Origin: Mesorhizobium sp. LHD-90
GTDB taxonomy: Bacteria; Pseudomonadota; Alphaproteobacteria; Rhizobiales; Rhizobiaceae
Assembly: GCF_030929505.1 (NCBI RefSeq)
Contig: NZ_JAVFVV010000022.1
Coordinates: 1-64,000, forward strand
Direction of reading: 5' to 3'
DNA length: 64,000 nt
Shown in pieces: positions 1 to 7,875 of the stretch. Each line of letters begins with the position of its first letter. The first letter of the stretch is position 1. The translations under genes and the position numbers were made by a program. The notes beneath the pieces are model-generated. The model was not told the origin of the DNA, did no database searches, and was given only the letters and a program-made list of their open reading frames with translations.

Positions 1-176
1 AAGATGAGCGTGATCAGCGTGACCGCCAGGACAAGGCATGCGGTAATTCCCCACCGCAACTCGTACCAGACCGTGTAGATGGTGATCTCCCGGCCGATCC
101 GCTTGCCCTGAACAAAGCGCCGGAACAGATAGTCCGGGACGACGGTCAGCAGCGAACAGAGGAAGACCTCAAGCAT
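1..176 (-). CDS. N-terminus of HlyD-like membrane fusion protein (partial)
   Basis: Only the first 58 codons are in the window; the gene runs off the left edge. The ATG is at 176. The peptide begins MLEVFLCSLLTVVPDYLFRR and has a hydrophobic segment around residues 40-58, the single N-terminal anchor expected of a periplasmic membrane-fusion (HlyD/EmrA) protein. It starts 3 bases after the stop of the small membrane protein upstream, so the two are co-transcribed. That pairing recalls the E. coli yibI-yibH arrangement (DUF3302 protein plus HlyD protein). The diagnostic lipoyl and barrel domains are outside the window, so the family call is an inference from this short N-terminus and its neighbour. 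Confidence 0.5.
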   Translation of the reverse strand, partial: MLEVFLCSLLTVVPDYLFRRFVQGKRIGREITIYTVWYELRWGITACLVLAVTLITLI

Positions 177-179
177 TTC

Positions 180-635
180 TCACACTTTTTTGTCGGCAAT
201 GCTTGCGGAGGACAGCAATGGCGGTTGCGGCGTGGCCTGGTCCGCGGGCGCGGACGGAACGGCAACATCCGCCGCCGGAGGCCGGCGCTCGTATCGGCCG
301 GCAATCCGGTTCAGCGAATCCGCGATCGAAACCACCGGCGTTCTGAAATCCGGAAACTGGATGAGCGCCAGAAGCAGCCCCGCGATCCAGAACAGGTGAT
401 TGTGGGTGAAGAGCGAAATGAGACCGAGCACACCGATGATCTCGATCTGCGTACGGTTCGCGCGGTGCGCCATTCGTTCCGGCAGAGCATGAAGCCGGAA
501 GTAGAAGGCGCCGAGGAGCAGGACCATGACGATCAGCACCACGACCATCACGTTGAAGAGGACGTCGGTCTCCCCCGGGGACGTGACGAATGGCGGCAGG
601 TGTTGGGTCGCCAGCGGATGGATCGGCTTGTCCAT
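180..635 (-). CDS. Small inner-membrane protein, DUF3302-like
   Basis: A 151-residue protein with two hydrophobic segments (about residues 27-47 and 67-92) separated by a short basic loop, then a proline/alanine-rich hydrophilic tail. The loop and second helix (LHALPERMAHRANRTQ, then GLISLFTHNHLFWI) follow the pattern of the YibI/YiaW (DUF3302) family: a His-x-x-Pro-x-x-x-Ala loop followed by a Ser-Leu-Phe-Thr helix. Such proteins commonly sit just before an HlyD-type fusion protein, as here. The role is unknown, probably as partner of the fusion protein. The family match is by eye and distant; the membrane topology is clear. Confidence 0.6.
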   Translation of the reverse strand: MDKPIHPLATQHLPPFVTSPGETDVLFNVMVVVLIVMVLLLGAFYFRLHALPERMAHRANRTQIEIIGVLGLISLFTHNHLFWIAGLLLALIQFPDFRTPVVSIADSLNRIAGRYERRPPAADVAVPSAPADQATPQPPLLSSASIADKKV

Positions 636-950
636 GGCGGAACTGCCAAGATTGAACGGTGTCTCAGGATACGGGCAAGCCGATCACGGAAGCAAGTGCC
701 GTGGCGTAGCTTACCGTAAAGCGAGCCCGGGCGCTTTATGACTCTATCGGCTTTGACGAATGGCGGTGGATGAAACGGCCGAAATGCTGCCGGGGCGCCA
801 CGGCTCTTGCGTCCTGGTTTGCGCTGGTCGCCAAGCGACGGAAAGGTCGAGACTATCTCGAGACGGAAGAGATGGCGGCTGAAGAGGGGCTGAGTGGTGC
901 CACCAGCGGTCATTGAAGTGCACAATTAATAGAGATCAATCTCGACCGGC
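636..950. other. Intergenic stretch with candidate attachment-site copy, no gene
   Basis: I see no convincing gene here. Open frames crossing it lack protein-like composition. It must hold the promoter of the small membrane protein (reading left) and the 3' flank of the Rieske oxygenase gene. The notable element is the direct repeat at 875-901, which matches the 3' end and flank of the tRNA-Thr gene about 50 kb away. Confidence 0.5.
875..901. repeat. 27-bp imperfect direct repeat, distal copy (candidate att site)
   Basis: These 27 bases match 50823-50849 at 24 of 27 positions, in the same orientation. The differences are at offsets 5 (C/T), 9 (A/G) and 15 (G/A). A weaker match extends further left, sharing CGAGACG at a one-base offset. 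At the other copy the repeat covers the last seven bases of tRNA-Thr, including the encoded CCA, plus 20 bases downstream. The copy here is not part of a tRNA. This is what a tRNA-targeting integrative element leaves at its far end. Confidence 0.5.
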
Positions 951-2294
951 TTAGTCGGACGGCCTTCGAATGGTGCAGGCAGCCTTCGGCGACGCGAAGA
1001 GCTGCGAGGGCGCGGCCCACTGCTCCCGCCGCTCGCCGCGCTGGCCTGTCATCAGCGCCTGCATCTGCGAAAGATAGGTCTCTATGAAGAACGCAGTCTG
1101 TGATTCCAGCGGCGTGTAGGGTCCTGGGCGATAGACACGCGAAGCGATGCCAAGCGCGTTGTCCTCGGTGATCTTCTTGTCCTGCACGGTGGTGACGTCC
1201 CACATCCAGGAGATCTTGTCCGCATCGACGTCAATGTCGGCATCCTTGTCGACCAGCCAGGTCAGGATGACGTCGGTCTCATTGGCGCTGCGCGGGACCA
1301 TCTGGAACATTGTGAGATAGTCGTTCGGCGCGCTCAGGAACGACAGCCGGCCGATGCGGAATCCGTTCTCGCCGCCGTCATAGCTGATGCGGCCGCCCAT
1401 CAAGCGGGACACGGGCTGGCCGTCATCCGAAAGGGTCAGGCGGCCTGAGCCGATCGGCTTGCGGTGCATGGCAAACGGCATCGTATCGAGATCGCCGGGC
1501 TCCCATATCCCCTTGTTGAATTCGGCGTCGCCGATGACGCTGTGCCAAGCCTCGATCTCGTCCTGCCATTTCCTGGCATTGTAGTCATCGCGCATCGCGG
1601 TGACTTTGACGTGGCCGTTTACCCGGAAATATTCGGGGTGCGCCGGGCGGCAATGGTAGCACTCGAGAAAATTCTCAAGCACCAACTTCCAGTTCGCCTT
1701 GGTCAGGTAGCTCTTCCGCGCGATTATCCGGGCGCCGTCGACGCCATTCTCGCGCAGGAGGTCCGTGAGGCCGGCTGCCGCCGGTTCGATGTCCGGCAGG
1801 CTCGAGCTGTCCAGGCCGCACAGCACCAGTCCGGCGATAACCTTCGTCGGAACCTTGTGCAGCCCAAGTTCCTCCGGATCGACGCCCTCCGGCAGATCGG
1901 CCCGCGTCTGCAATTCGCCAGTCAGCCGGAAACCCCAGGCATGGTAGGGACAGACCAGTAGGCGGCCGCGCCCGTCCTTGGTGCAGAGGCGCGATCCGCG
2001 GTGAGTGCAGACGTTGTAGTAGGCTGCGATGTCTGCCTCGCCGTCGCCGTGACGCACGACGATGATTTCCTCGTCGAACAGGTTGCGGACGATGTAGCGA
2101 CCCTTTTCCGGCACCTCGCTGGCATGCGCCACGATCACCCATTGCCGTGGGAACCATAGCTGCCGCTCGAGTTCGAAAATCTCTGGGTCGAGGTAGAAGG
2201 CCTGCTGCAGCGACCAGTCCTTGCGGTGTTCTGCGATGAGGCCGAGGACGCGGTTGCGGTCGATGGCCGGTAGGGCCTTCTCGCTAGCGGGCAT
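951..2294 (-). CDS. Rieske [2Fe-2S] ring-hydroxylating-type oxygenase, GbcA-like
   Basis: The 447-residue protein is the alpha subunit of a Rieske non-haem iron oxygenase. The Rieske cluster ligands are C96, H98, C115 and H118 (CTH, 16 residues, CPYH). The mononuclear-iron motif ENFLECYHCRPAHPEY at about 207-222 gives H214 and H219. Length and motif spacing match the glycine-betaine / quaternary-amine monooxygenase branch (GbcA, stachydrine and carnitine oxygenases), which removes an N-methyl group as formaldehyde using O2 and a separate reductase. No reductase gene is in the window. The start at ATG 2294 has GGAG seven bases upstream. It is divergent from the LysR gene and near a DAO-type flavoprotein, which fits stepwise N-demethylation. 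The exact substrate is unknown. Confidence 0.85.
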   Translation of the reverse strand: MPASEKALPAIDRNRVLGLIAEHRKDWSLQQAFYLDPEIFELERQLWFPRQWVIVAHASEVPEKGRYIVRNLFDEEIIVVRHGDGEADIAAYYNVCTHRGSRLCTKDGRGRLLVCPYHAWGFRLTGELQTRADLPEGVDPEELGLHKVPTKVIAGLVLCGLDSSSLPDIEPAAAGLTDLLRENGVDGARIIARKSYLTKANWKLVLENFLECYHCRPAHPEYFRVNGHVKVTAMRDDYNARKWQDEIEAWHSVIGDAEFNKGIWEPGDLDTMPFAMHRKPIGSGRLTLSDDGQPVSRLMGGRISYDGGENGFRIGRLSFLSAPNDYLTMFQMVPRSANETDVILTWLVDKDADIDVDADKISWMWDVTTVQDKKITEDNALGIASRVYRPGPYTPLESQTAFFIETYLSQMQALMTGQRGERREQWAAPSQLFASPKAACTIRRPSD

Positions 2295-2411
2295 GGAAAC
2301 ACTCCGGCGGCTGGCTACGATGACTTTTCATCAGTGTTGCGGTGAAGTGCGCGTTCCATCAAGCATGATTTTGGCAGACTTCCATCTCGAAAAGGCATAA
2401 GCGATCATCCT
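2295..2411. promoter_or_regulatory. Divergent promoter region between Rieske oxygenase and LysR genes
   Basis: The 117 bases between two divergent starts must carry both promoters. LysR proteins usually act from such a site. A short inverted repeat ATGA-N4-TCAT (in gatgacttttcatca, around 2328-2342) is a plausible operator half. No clear -35/-10 pair was recognised. Confidence 0.4.
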
Positions 2412-3305
2412 ATGAAGACGCTGAAGGCCTCGCTTCCGCTGCTCAACGCCATGGTCGCCTTCGAGGCGACGGCGCGGCATGGCAGCCTCACAGTGGCCGC
2501 GTCCGAGCTGGCGATCGCGCAATCCGCCGTCAGCCGCCACATCGCCAATCTGGAGACGCGGCTGGCGGTACAATTGTTGGCGCGCAAGGGCAATCGCATC
2601 GCGCTCACCGGCGAAGGCAGCACGCTTGCCGAAGCCATCCGCGACGGTCTCGGCACGATACGCGACGCCGTCGAGCGACTATCGGAGCCGGACCGCGACA
2701 CTTTCGTCATCGGCAGCGGCTACGACCTCGTCCAGGCGTGGCTGATGCCCCGCTTCGAACTCGTCACCTCGCTGGTGACGAATGGGCGGGTCATGCTGCT
2801 TACCTCCAGCAATGCGGAAGACTTCAGCCGTCCGGATGTGGCGATCTCGATCCGCTTCGGCAAACCGGAAGACTGGCCGGGATTCGTTGCGCGGAAACTG
2901 TTCGACGGCGAGTGGTTTCCCGTCTGCTCGCCCGCATTCCTGAAGCGATATCCGATGCTCGGCTCCGAAGGTCCCTCGGTTTTTGCCGAGGTGCCTCTGC
3001 TGCACCTTTCCGCGGCAGCAGATGCGGTCGATAACTGGCGCTCATGGATCGGCACGGACCGCGACCTGCCCGGCCCGACCTTTTCGAGCTACATGCCGAT
3101 GATGCACGAGGCCATAGCCGGCCGCGGCGCGGCACTTGCATGGGCGGGGTTCAGTGAAGAACAACTGAAGCTAGGCCAGCTCTTGCGCCTGACGCAAACA
3201 TCCCGTCAGCATGCGGACGCCTTCTATCTCATCACCCGCAAGAAGACGAACGCAACCGTCCAGGCGGTGGCGCAAGCCCTGCTCGACAACGCCGCGGCGC
3301 GCTGA
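2412..3305 (+). CDS. LysR-family transcriptional regulator
   Basis: A 297-residue protein with the LysR layout: an N-terminal winged helix-turn-helix (about residues 8-65, including FEATARHGSLTVAASELAIA and SAVSRHIANLE) followed by a periplasmic-binding-type effector domain. Closest in style to the GcvA branch. It is divergent from the Rieske oxygenase across 117 bp and ends two bases before the convergent flavoprotein stop. It probably controls the oxygenase and perhaps the whole catabolic cluster in response to its substrate; this is inferred from position only. Confidence 0.88.
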   Translation: MKTLKASLPLLNAMVAFEATARHGSLTVAASELAIAQSAVSRHIANLETRLAVQLLARKGNRIALTGEGSTLAEAIRDGLGTIRDAVERLSEPDRDTFVIGSGYDLVQAWLMPRFELVTSLVTNGRVMLLTSSNAEDFSRPDVAISIRFGKPEDWPGFVARKLFDGEWFPVCSPAFLKRYPMLGSEGPSVFAEVPLLHLSAAADAVDNWRSWIGTDRDLPGPTFSSYMPMMHEAIAGRGAALAWAGFSEEQLKLGQLLRLTQTSRQHADAFYLITRKKTNATVQAVAQALLDNAAAR

Positions 3306-3307
3306 CC

Positions 3308-4564
3308 CTATTCGGCTGCTGCCGCGAAGCGATGGGCGCCATGGCGCGCGCTCCAGGCGGGCATCGAGGCCTCGACTGCCGCCTCGTCCTTGAACGCGTC
3401 TGACGCATAGCGGTCGACGCGGAAGCGGGTCGGATCGATGATCTTTTCCCTGTCAAGGATGATTTCGGTGGCGAGGCGCCCGAGACCCGGGCCGTGGGTT
3501 ACACCGCTCTCGTTGTCGCCGCCTACGACGACCACACTCTCATGCCCCGGAACATGTCCGACGAGCAGGCCGACATCGGGTGTGTAGCAGGGAATACCCT
3601 GTGTCCAGCTTGCCAGCTTCGAGTCGCGCAGCGGCGGGAAGACGGGCTCGAGTTTTTCCATCTGCTGGTCGACCATCGCCTGCATCAATTCCTCATTGTG
3701 CGGCCGACCAGGTTCGATCTCATCGCCACCCAGACGATGCAACGGAATGTAGTGGCTTCCCGTACCCCACATAACCGCACCGAAGGTTTCGCGCAGCCAC
3801 AAGCGCAACTCGCGGCACTGGATGGTCGGCAAAGTCGACGGCAGGCCGCGATCGTCGGTGACGACGCGCGTGGCGACCACGCGCAGCATTGGCAGGCGCC
3901 AGCCCAGGCCGTTGAGGAGTTCATTGTTCCAGGCGCCGGCGGCGAGCACGACACCGTCCGCCTCGATCTTGCCGATCGTGGTCTCAAGCGTCACCTTGCC
4001 GTCGGCCTCCGTGATGGAGGTAACCCGCGTTCCGCTGCGGACGGTGCCGCCGAACTTCTCGATCTCGCCAAGCAGCACGCCAAGAGCGAGCGTGGTGTCG
4101 ACCTGGATGCCATGCGGATTGTAGGCGCCGGAATGGACCTTTGCCGGGTCGACCAGACCGCCCATGATCGCGCCGATTTGGGCAGCGTTCAGGTCCTGCA
4201 TCTCCTTCGGCGCGTAGGGCGACGTGAGTACAGGCATCACGAAGTCCTCGCGCCCCTGGCTGGTCAGCGCCATCATCAGCGTGCCGTTCTTTCGGTAGCC
4301 GATCTCGGTTCCGAGTTCATGCAGCATGCGATAAAAATCCAAACCATATTGCTGCAGCGTCAATCCTTCGGCGCCCATCAGCACCATGCCGGCAGACCAG
4401 TGCGAGACGAAGCCCGCGCCAGCGCCGGTTGTGGCCTTGCCGGGCTCGACTGCTTCAAGCAGCGTCACCTTCTTCGTTCCCGCCTTCAGCAGGTGATACG
4501 CAGTCGAGCAGCCGATGATGCCGCCGCCGACCACAACGATGTGCTTGTCGTTTCCTTTGGTCAA
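3308..4564 (-). CDS. DAO-family FAD-dependent oxidoreductase
   Basis: A 418-residue flavoprotein of the D-amino-acid oxidase / sarcosine-dimethylglycine dehydrogenase family. The dinucleotide-binding glycine motif VVVGGGIIGCSTAYHLL lies at residues 10-26, followed by the typical acidic residue and TTGAGAGFVS. A TTG start at 4564 is chosen: it overlaps the stop of the upstream peptidase gene (TTGA), has AGGGAG about eight bases upstream and puts the FAD motif at the right place. A longer open frame would overlap 100 codons of the peptidase. Family members oxidise secondary or tertiary amines (sarcosine, dimethylglycine, N-methyl amino acids). Next to a GbcA-like oxygenase a demethylating or amine-oxidising role is likely; the substrate is not shown. 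Confidence 0.85.
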   Translation of the reverse strand: MTKGNDKHIVVVGGGIIGCSTAYHLLKAGTKKVTLLEAVEPGKATTGAGAGFVSHWSAGMVLMGAEGLTLQQYGLDFYRMLHELGTEIGYRKNGTLMMALTSQGREDFVMPVLTSPYAPKEMQDLNAAQIGAIMGGLVDPAKVHSGAYNPHGIQVDTTLALGVLLGEIEKFGGTVRSGTRVTSITEADGKVTLETTIGKIEADGVVLAAGAWNNELLNGLGWRLPMLRVVATRVVTDDRGLPSTLPTIQCRELRLWLRETFGAVMWGTGSHYIPLHRLGGDEIEPGRPHNEELMQAMVDQQMEKLEPVFPPLRDSKLASWTQGIPCYTPDVGLLVGHVPGHESVVVVGGDNESGVTHGPGLGRLATEIILDREKIIDPTRFRVDRYASDAFKDEAAVEASMPAWSARHGAHRFAAAAE

Positions 4565-6555
4565 AGTCGCACTCCCTTGTCTTCTGCCGCGGGCGACGCC
4601 CCGCCCACATAGGTGTTCAGCCACCAGACGATGCGGGCGGCGGAGTCGAAATATTCCGGATAGACGCGAATGCTGTGGCCTGCATTGGGATAGGTCACCA
4701 GCGCGCTGGACGATCCGGAGCGCAATGCCGCGAAATGGCATTCGAGCGCCTGTGACGGCGGCGTGCTTTTGTCGATGCCGCCAGCCATCACCAGCGTCGG
4801 CACCTTCTTGCGCTGTCTGAAGAAAGCCGGGCTGCGGCTGTGGTAGGCGCCGCTGCCGTCCCACGGCGACGCGTCGAGGAACATTGCATCGAACTCCGGT
4901 ATCTGCGTCGTGCGGTGCTGGCTATGCCAATCGCCGACCGGCGAGATGGGGATCGCGGCCGCGAACCGGTCGCTCCGTGTCGGCAGCCAGGCCGACATGA
5001 AGCCGCCATAGCTGGTGCCGGTGACCGCGACACGCGCGGGATCGACCCAACCCTTCGCCACCAGCGCATCGATGCCGCTCAAAATGTCGTCAACGTCGGC
5101 GCCGCCCATGTCGCCCTTGACCGCGCGGGCGAAGGCGTCACCGCGCCCCGTGCTTCCGCGCGGATTGGGAAAGAGGATCGTCCAGCCGCGGGCGGCAAGC
5201 AGCGGAGCGGCGCGCGTCCGCGCCATCCAGCGGTTGCGATGCGCGGATACGGGACCGCCATGCACGTCGACCAGCAGCGGCGTCGCGGCAGTGGCTTCCG
5301 TGGGGCGTACGAGCCAACCTTGTATGATAAGCCCATCGGGCGCTGTCCAAGAAAAGGGTTCGACGGCGCCGTGGCCTTCGATACCGCTCCCATCCGAGGT
5401 AGAGAACGAAGCAATTTCCCGCAAACCGCCGTCATCAACTTCCGCGAGAAATGGCGGGGTGGCGTAAGATTCCGCTACCAGCAGCGCGCCGCGGTCTCCG
5501 ATGGGATAGGAAGCCGGCGCCCACTCGCCGGACGTCAGGTCGGTCGATGCCCAGTGCTCCGTCAATTGCCGCGTCTGCAGATCGTAGTCGGCTACCACCG
5601 TCTCATGTCCTCGCAGGCCCGCGAGATGCACGCGTCCAGGAGAGCGCCACTCCACGGAGGTGACGTCGATGCCGTTTGTCGGGACGATGTCGAACGCACC
5701 CGTTTTGGCATCGATCATCGCCAGTTCGCCCGCCACCAGGCCACGGTCGCTGCAGAAGGCGCGAATGATCGCGATCTTGCTTCCGTCGTCGGAACCGCGC
5801 GGCACCCCGATCTGGTCGGGAGGGAGATGCGAAAGGAGGATCTCGCCCGAACGCGCATCGATGATGGAAAGCCTCGCTGCGTACCAGCTTCCTTCGGCGT
5901 GGTGATCGCTGGTGACCGCCGCGACCTTATCAGGGCCGCACCAGCTTGCTTCCCAAACGTTCAGGGGATCGGCAGTCAGAGGCTCTGGTTCACCGGCGCA
6001 ATCCCAAGTCCAGATCGAGCGCCAGAGGTCTTCTCCCTCGCCCCAACTGACCTCGGGAAGCCAGGGAGGGGCATCCGTTGACTGCTTCTGCGCATAGCCG
6101 CCATGGATGCCCGCGAGGTCCGCGCCCGTGCCGGCAACGACCAGCAATAGCCGGTCGCCGGCCGGCGACCAGTCGATCTGCTCGATGCGGCCGGCGACAA
6201 CCGCGCCAGCGACTGCCTCGTTGCCGGCCCAAACCTCGATGCGGTCGAAGGCAGTCTTGTCGGTCGCGGTGGCGACCGCAAGCCGACGACCATCGGTCGA
6301 CAACCGTATCTGCCGCGTTTCGCTGTCGCCGAGCCGGACGGGAACGCCGCCGGTACGCGCTACCCGATAAAGGCGATTGGTAACACCGTCCTCGAAGCCG
6401 CCGTCAAAGCTCTGCCCGATGAAGTAGGCATCAGGAATGTCTGCATGGCCGCAAGGTCCGCGCGCCGAGAAGACATGCCCATCCAAACCAAGCAGCCGGC
6501 TGTAGAGGTCGAGCGTCTCCGCAAACTGCGGCGATGACCGGAAATCCGCCTTCAT
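4561..6555 (-). CDS. S9-family (prolyl oligopeptidase / acylaminoacyl) serine peptidase
   Basis: About 664 residues: an N-terminal beta-propeller followed by an alpha/beta-hydrolase peptidase domain. The catalytic triad is visible: Ser515 in GTSYGGFMSAW, Asp595 in GGIDKSTPP, His627 in PNAGHSI; GGP near the oxyanion hole is also present. No signal peptide, so probably cytoplasmic. ATG 6555 is preferred because AGG lies five bases upstream. A GTG at 6600 would add 15 residues but has no ribosome site and overlaps a palindrome that may be an operator. Translationally coupled to the flavoprotein downstream. S9 enzymes cleave short peptides or acyl-amide bonds of amino acids, fitting breakdown of an imported oligopeptide-like substrate. 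Confidence 0.85.
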   Translation of the reverse strand: MKADFRSSPQFAETLDLYSRLLGLDGHVFSARGPCGHADIPDAYFIGQSFDGGFEDGVTNRLYRVARTGGVPVRLGDSETRQIRLSTDGRRLAVATATDKTAFDRIEVWAGNEAVAGAVVAGRIEQIDWSPAGDRLLLVVAGTGADLAGIHGGYAQKQSTDAPPWLPEVSWGEGEDLWRSIWTWDCAGEPEPLTADPLNVWEASWCGPDKVAAVTSDHHAEGSWYAARLSIIDARSGEILLSHLPPDQIGVPRGSDDGSKIAIIRAFCSDRGLVAGELAMIDAKTGAFDIVPTNGIDVTSVEWRSPGRVHLAGLRGHETVVADYDLQTRQLTEHWASTDLTSGEWAPASYPIGDRGALLVAESYATPPFLAEVDDGGLREIASFSTSDGSGIEGHGAVEPFSWTAPDGLIIQGWLVRPTEATAATPLLVDVHGGPVSAHRNRWMARTRAAPLLAARGWTILFPNPRGSTGRGDAFARAVKGDMGGADVDDILSGIDALVAKGWVDPARVAVTGTSYGGFMSAWLPTRSDRFAAAIPISPVGDWHSQHRTTQIPEFDAMFLDASPWDGSGAYHSRSPAFFRQRKKVPTLVMAGGIDKSTPPSQALECHFAALRSGSSSALVTYPNAGHSIRVYPEYFDSAARIVWWLNTYVGGASPAAEDKGVRL

Positions 6556-6595
6556 GACAGCCTGTTCGTCCGCATCAGCCGCTCCAAACACTCTA

Positions 6596-6608
6596 GACAC
6601 AGGTGTAC
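6596..6608. promoter_or_regulatory. Candidate operator GACAC-AG-GTGTAC between divergent peptidase genes
   Basis: A palindrome with ACAC/GTGT arms lies just upstream of both the S9 peptidase and the M19 dipeptidase. The same pattern, GACAC-GA-GTGTC, recurs at 7770-7781 before the ABC importer. Two related palindromes at two control regions of one cluster suggest a shared regulator, perhaps the TetR protein at 16907-17602. Confidence 0.35.
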
Positions 6609-6710
6609 AATGGATTGATCCAAGGCCGCGCGCAAGTGCGAATTCCTTGACCGCCGTGCATCAGGATGCACAGTTCGGTGCAGTCAATCTGCATAGCGAG
6701 GCGAAAATCC

Positions 6711-7703
6711 GTGGGCATTTCCGACCAGGTCCAGACCATCTTTGCCGACGAAGTGATCTGGGACGCGCATTCCGGCTTCATGCCAGATCCAGCGGCCAAT
6801 CTCGACAATCTGCGGATCTGGCGGGACGCCGGCGTCGACTACCTCTCCATCGACGTCGGCTTCGATCTCCTGCCATGGGAAAAGACCGTCGCGACGCTCG
6901 CCGCATTCCGCCATTGGATCCTTGCCCGGCCGGACGACTATGCGCTCGTGTCCTCGGTCGCTGAAATCGCGGCGGCGAAGGCTGCCGGCAAGCTGGCAAT
7001 CACCTTCGACATCGAGGGGATGAACGCGTTGAACGGCCGGGTCGAGATGGTCGAGTTCTATCATCGCCTCGGCGTGCGCCAGATCCTTTTCGCCTACAAC
7101 CGCAACAACCTCGCCGGCGGCGGATGCCACGACGAGGACACCGGCCTTACCGCATTCGGGCGGCAGGTGATCGACGAAATGAACCGGCTCGGCCTGTTCG
7201 TGGACGTGACCCACACCGGCTATCGCACCACCATGGACGTGATGGAATATACGGACCGGCCGGTGGTCTTCTCTCATTCCAATCCGAAAGCGCTTTGCGG
7301 ACACGGCCGCAATATCACCGACGAGCAGATCAGGGCTTGCGCCCGCACGGGCGGCATTGTCGGCGTCGTCGGCCTCAACAGGTTCCTCGGCAACAATCGC
7401 ATCGATTCCGAGCGCATGGCGGACCACGTCGAATATCTGATCGACATCGCCGGTCCACGCCATGTCGGCATCGGTCTGGACTACGCTTTCCCGGTTGAGA
7501 TCGACGGCATCGACACCATCATAGCCGACAATCCGCAATTCTGGCCGAAGGAGGAGTATCCCGATGGCAAGACAAGTTATGCCGAGCCCCGGCAAATGCG
7601 GGAACTCGCCGAAGTGCTGTTGCGCCGCGGACAGGCGGAAGGGACGGTGCGCGGCGTGATGGGCGGAAACTTCATGCGGCTCGCCGGCGAAATATGGAAA
7701 TAG
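6711..7703 (+). CDS. Peptidase M19 (membrane/renal-type dipeptidase)
   Basis: A GTG start at 6711 (GAGG nine bases upstream) gives 330 residues; an ATG at 6666 adds 15 residues without homology. The fold is the M19 TIM barrel. Visible metal-site residues are His20 (DAHSGF), Glu in FDIEGMN, His in DVTHTGY and His in VFSHSNPKALCGHGRN, with the DEQIRACARTGGIVGVVGLN strand. The usual His-Asn-Asp motif reads His-Ser-Gly here, so the Asp metal ligand is missing. M19 enzymes hydrolyse dipeptides, including D-residues and beta-lactam-like amides. It lies directly upstream of a dipeptide-type ABC importer, consistent with intracellular cleavage of the imported compound. Confidence 0.85.
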   Translation: MGISDQVQTIFADEVIWDAHSGFMPDPAANLDNLRIWRDAGVDYLSIDVGFDLLPWEKTVATLAAFRHWILARPDDYALVSSVAEIAAAKAAGKLAITFDIEGMNALNGRVEMVEFYHRLGVRQILFAYNRNNLAGGGCHDEDTGLTAFGRQVIDEMNRLGLFVDVTHTGYRTTMDVMEYTDRPVVFSHSNPKALCGHGRNITDEQIRACARTGGIVGVVGLNRFLGNNRIDSERMADHVEYLIDIAGPRHVGIGLDYAFPVEIDGIDTIIADNPQFWPKEEYPDGKTSYAEPRQMRELAEVLLRRGQAEGTVRGVMGGNFMRLAGEIWK

Positions 7704-7769
7704 ACGTCGGGCCGGCCAAGGTGGGATACGGCGAATCTGATCACGGAAACATGTCGGTACTTTCCTCTG

Positions 7770-7781
7770 GACACGAGTGTC
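7770..7781. promoter_or_regulatory. Candidate operator GACAC-GA-GTGTC upstream of ABC importer
   Basis: A palindrome with perfect 5-bp arms sits 95 bases before the start of the solute-binding-protein gene, inside a 172-base intergenic region. It is related to the site at 6596-6608. Position and symmetry fit a TetR- or GntR-type operator; which protein binds is not known. Confidence 0.35.
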
Positions 7782-7875
7782 TGGACGTAGCAGGCTGACG
7801 GTTCAGGCTGCCCGCCGAAAGAAGTGGGAACGCCGTGGCCGGCATCAAAGAACGCACAATCAAAGAGGGTCGAAC

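Noticed and set aside
548-925. Minus-strand frame of 125 residues upstream of the small membrane protein
   Set aside because: It overlaps the membrane-protein gene in another frame, has no recognisable domain, and contains the candidate att repeat region.
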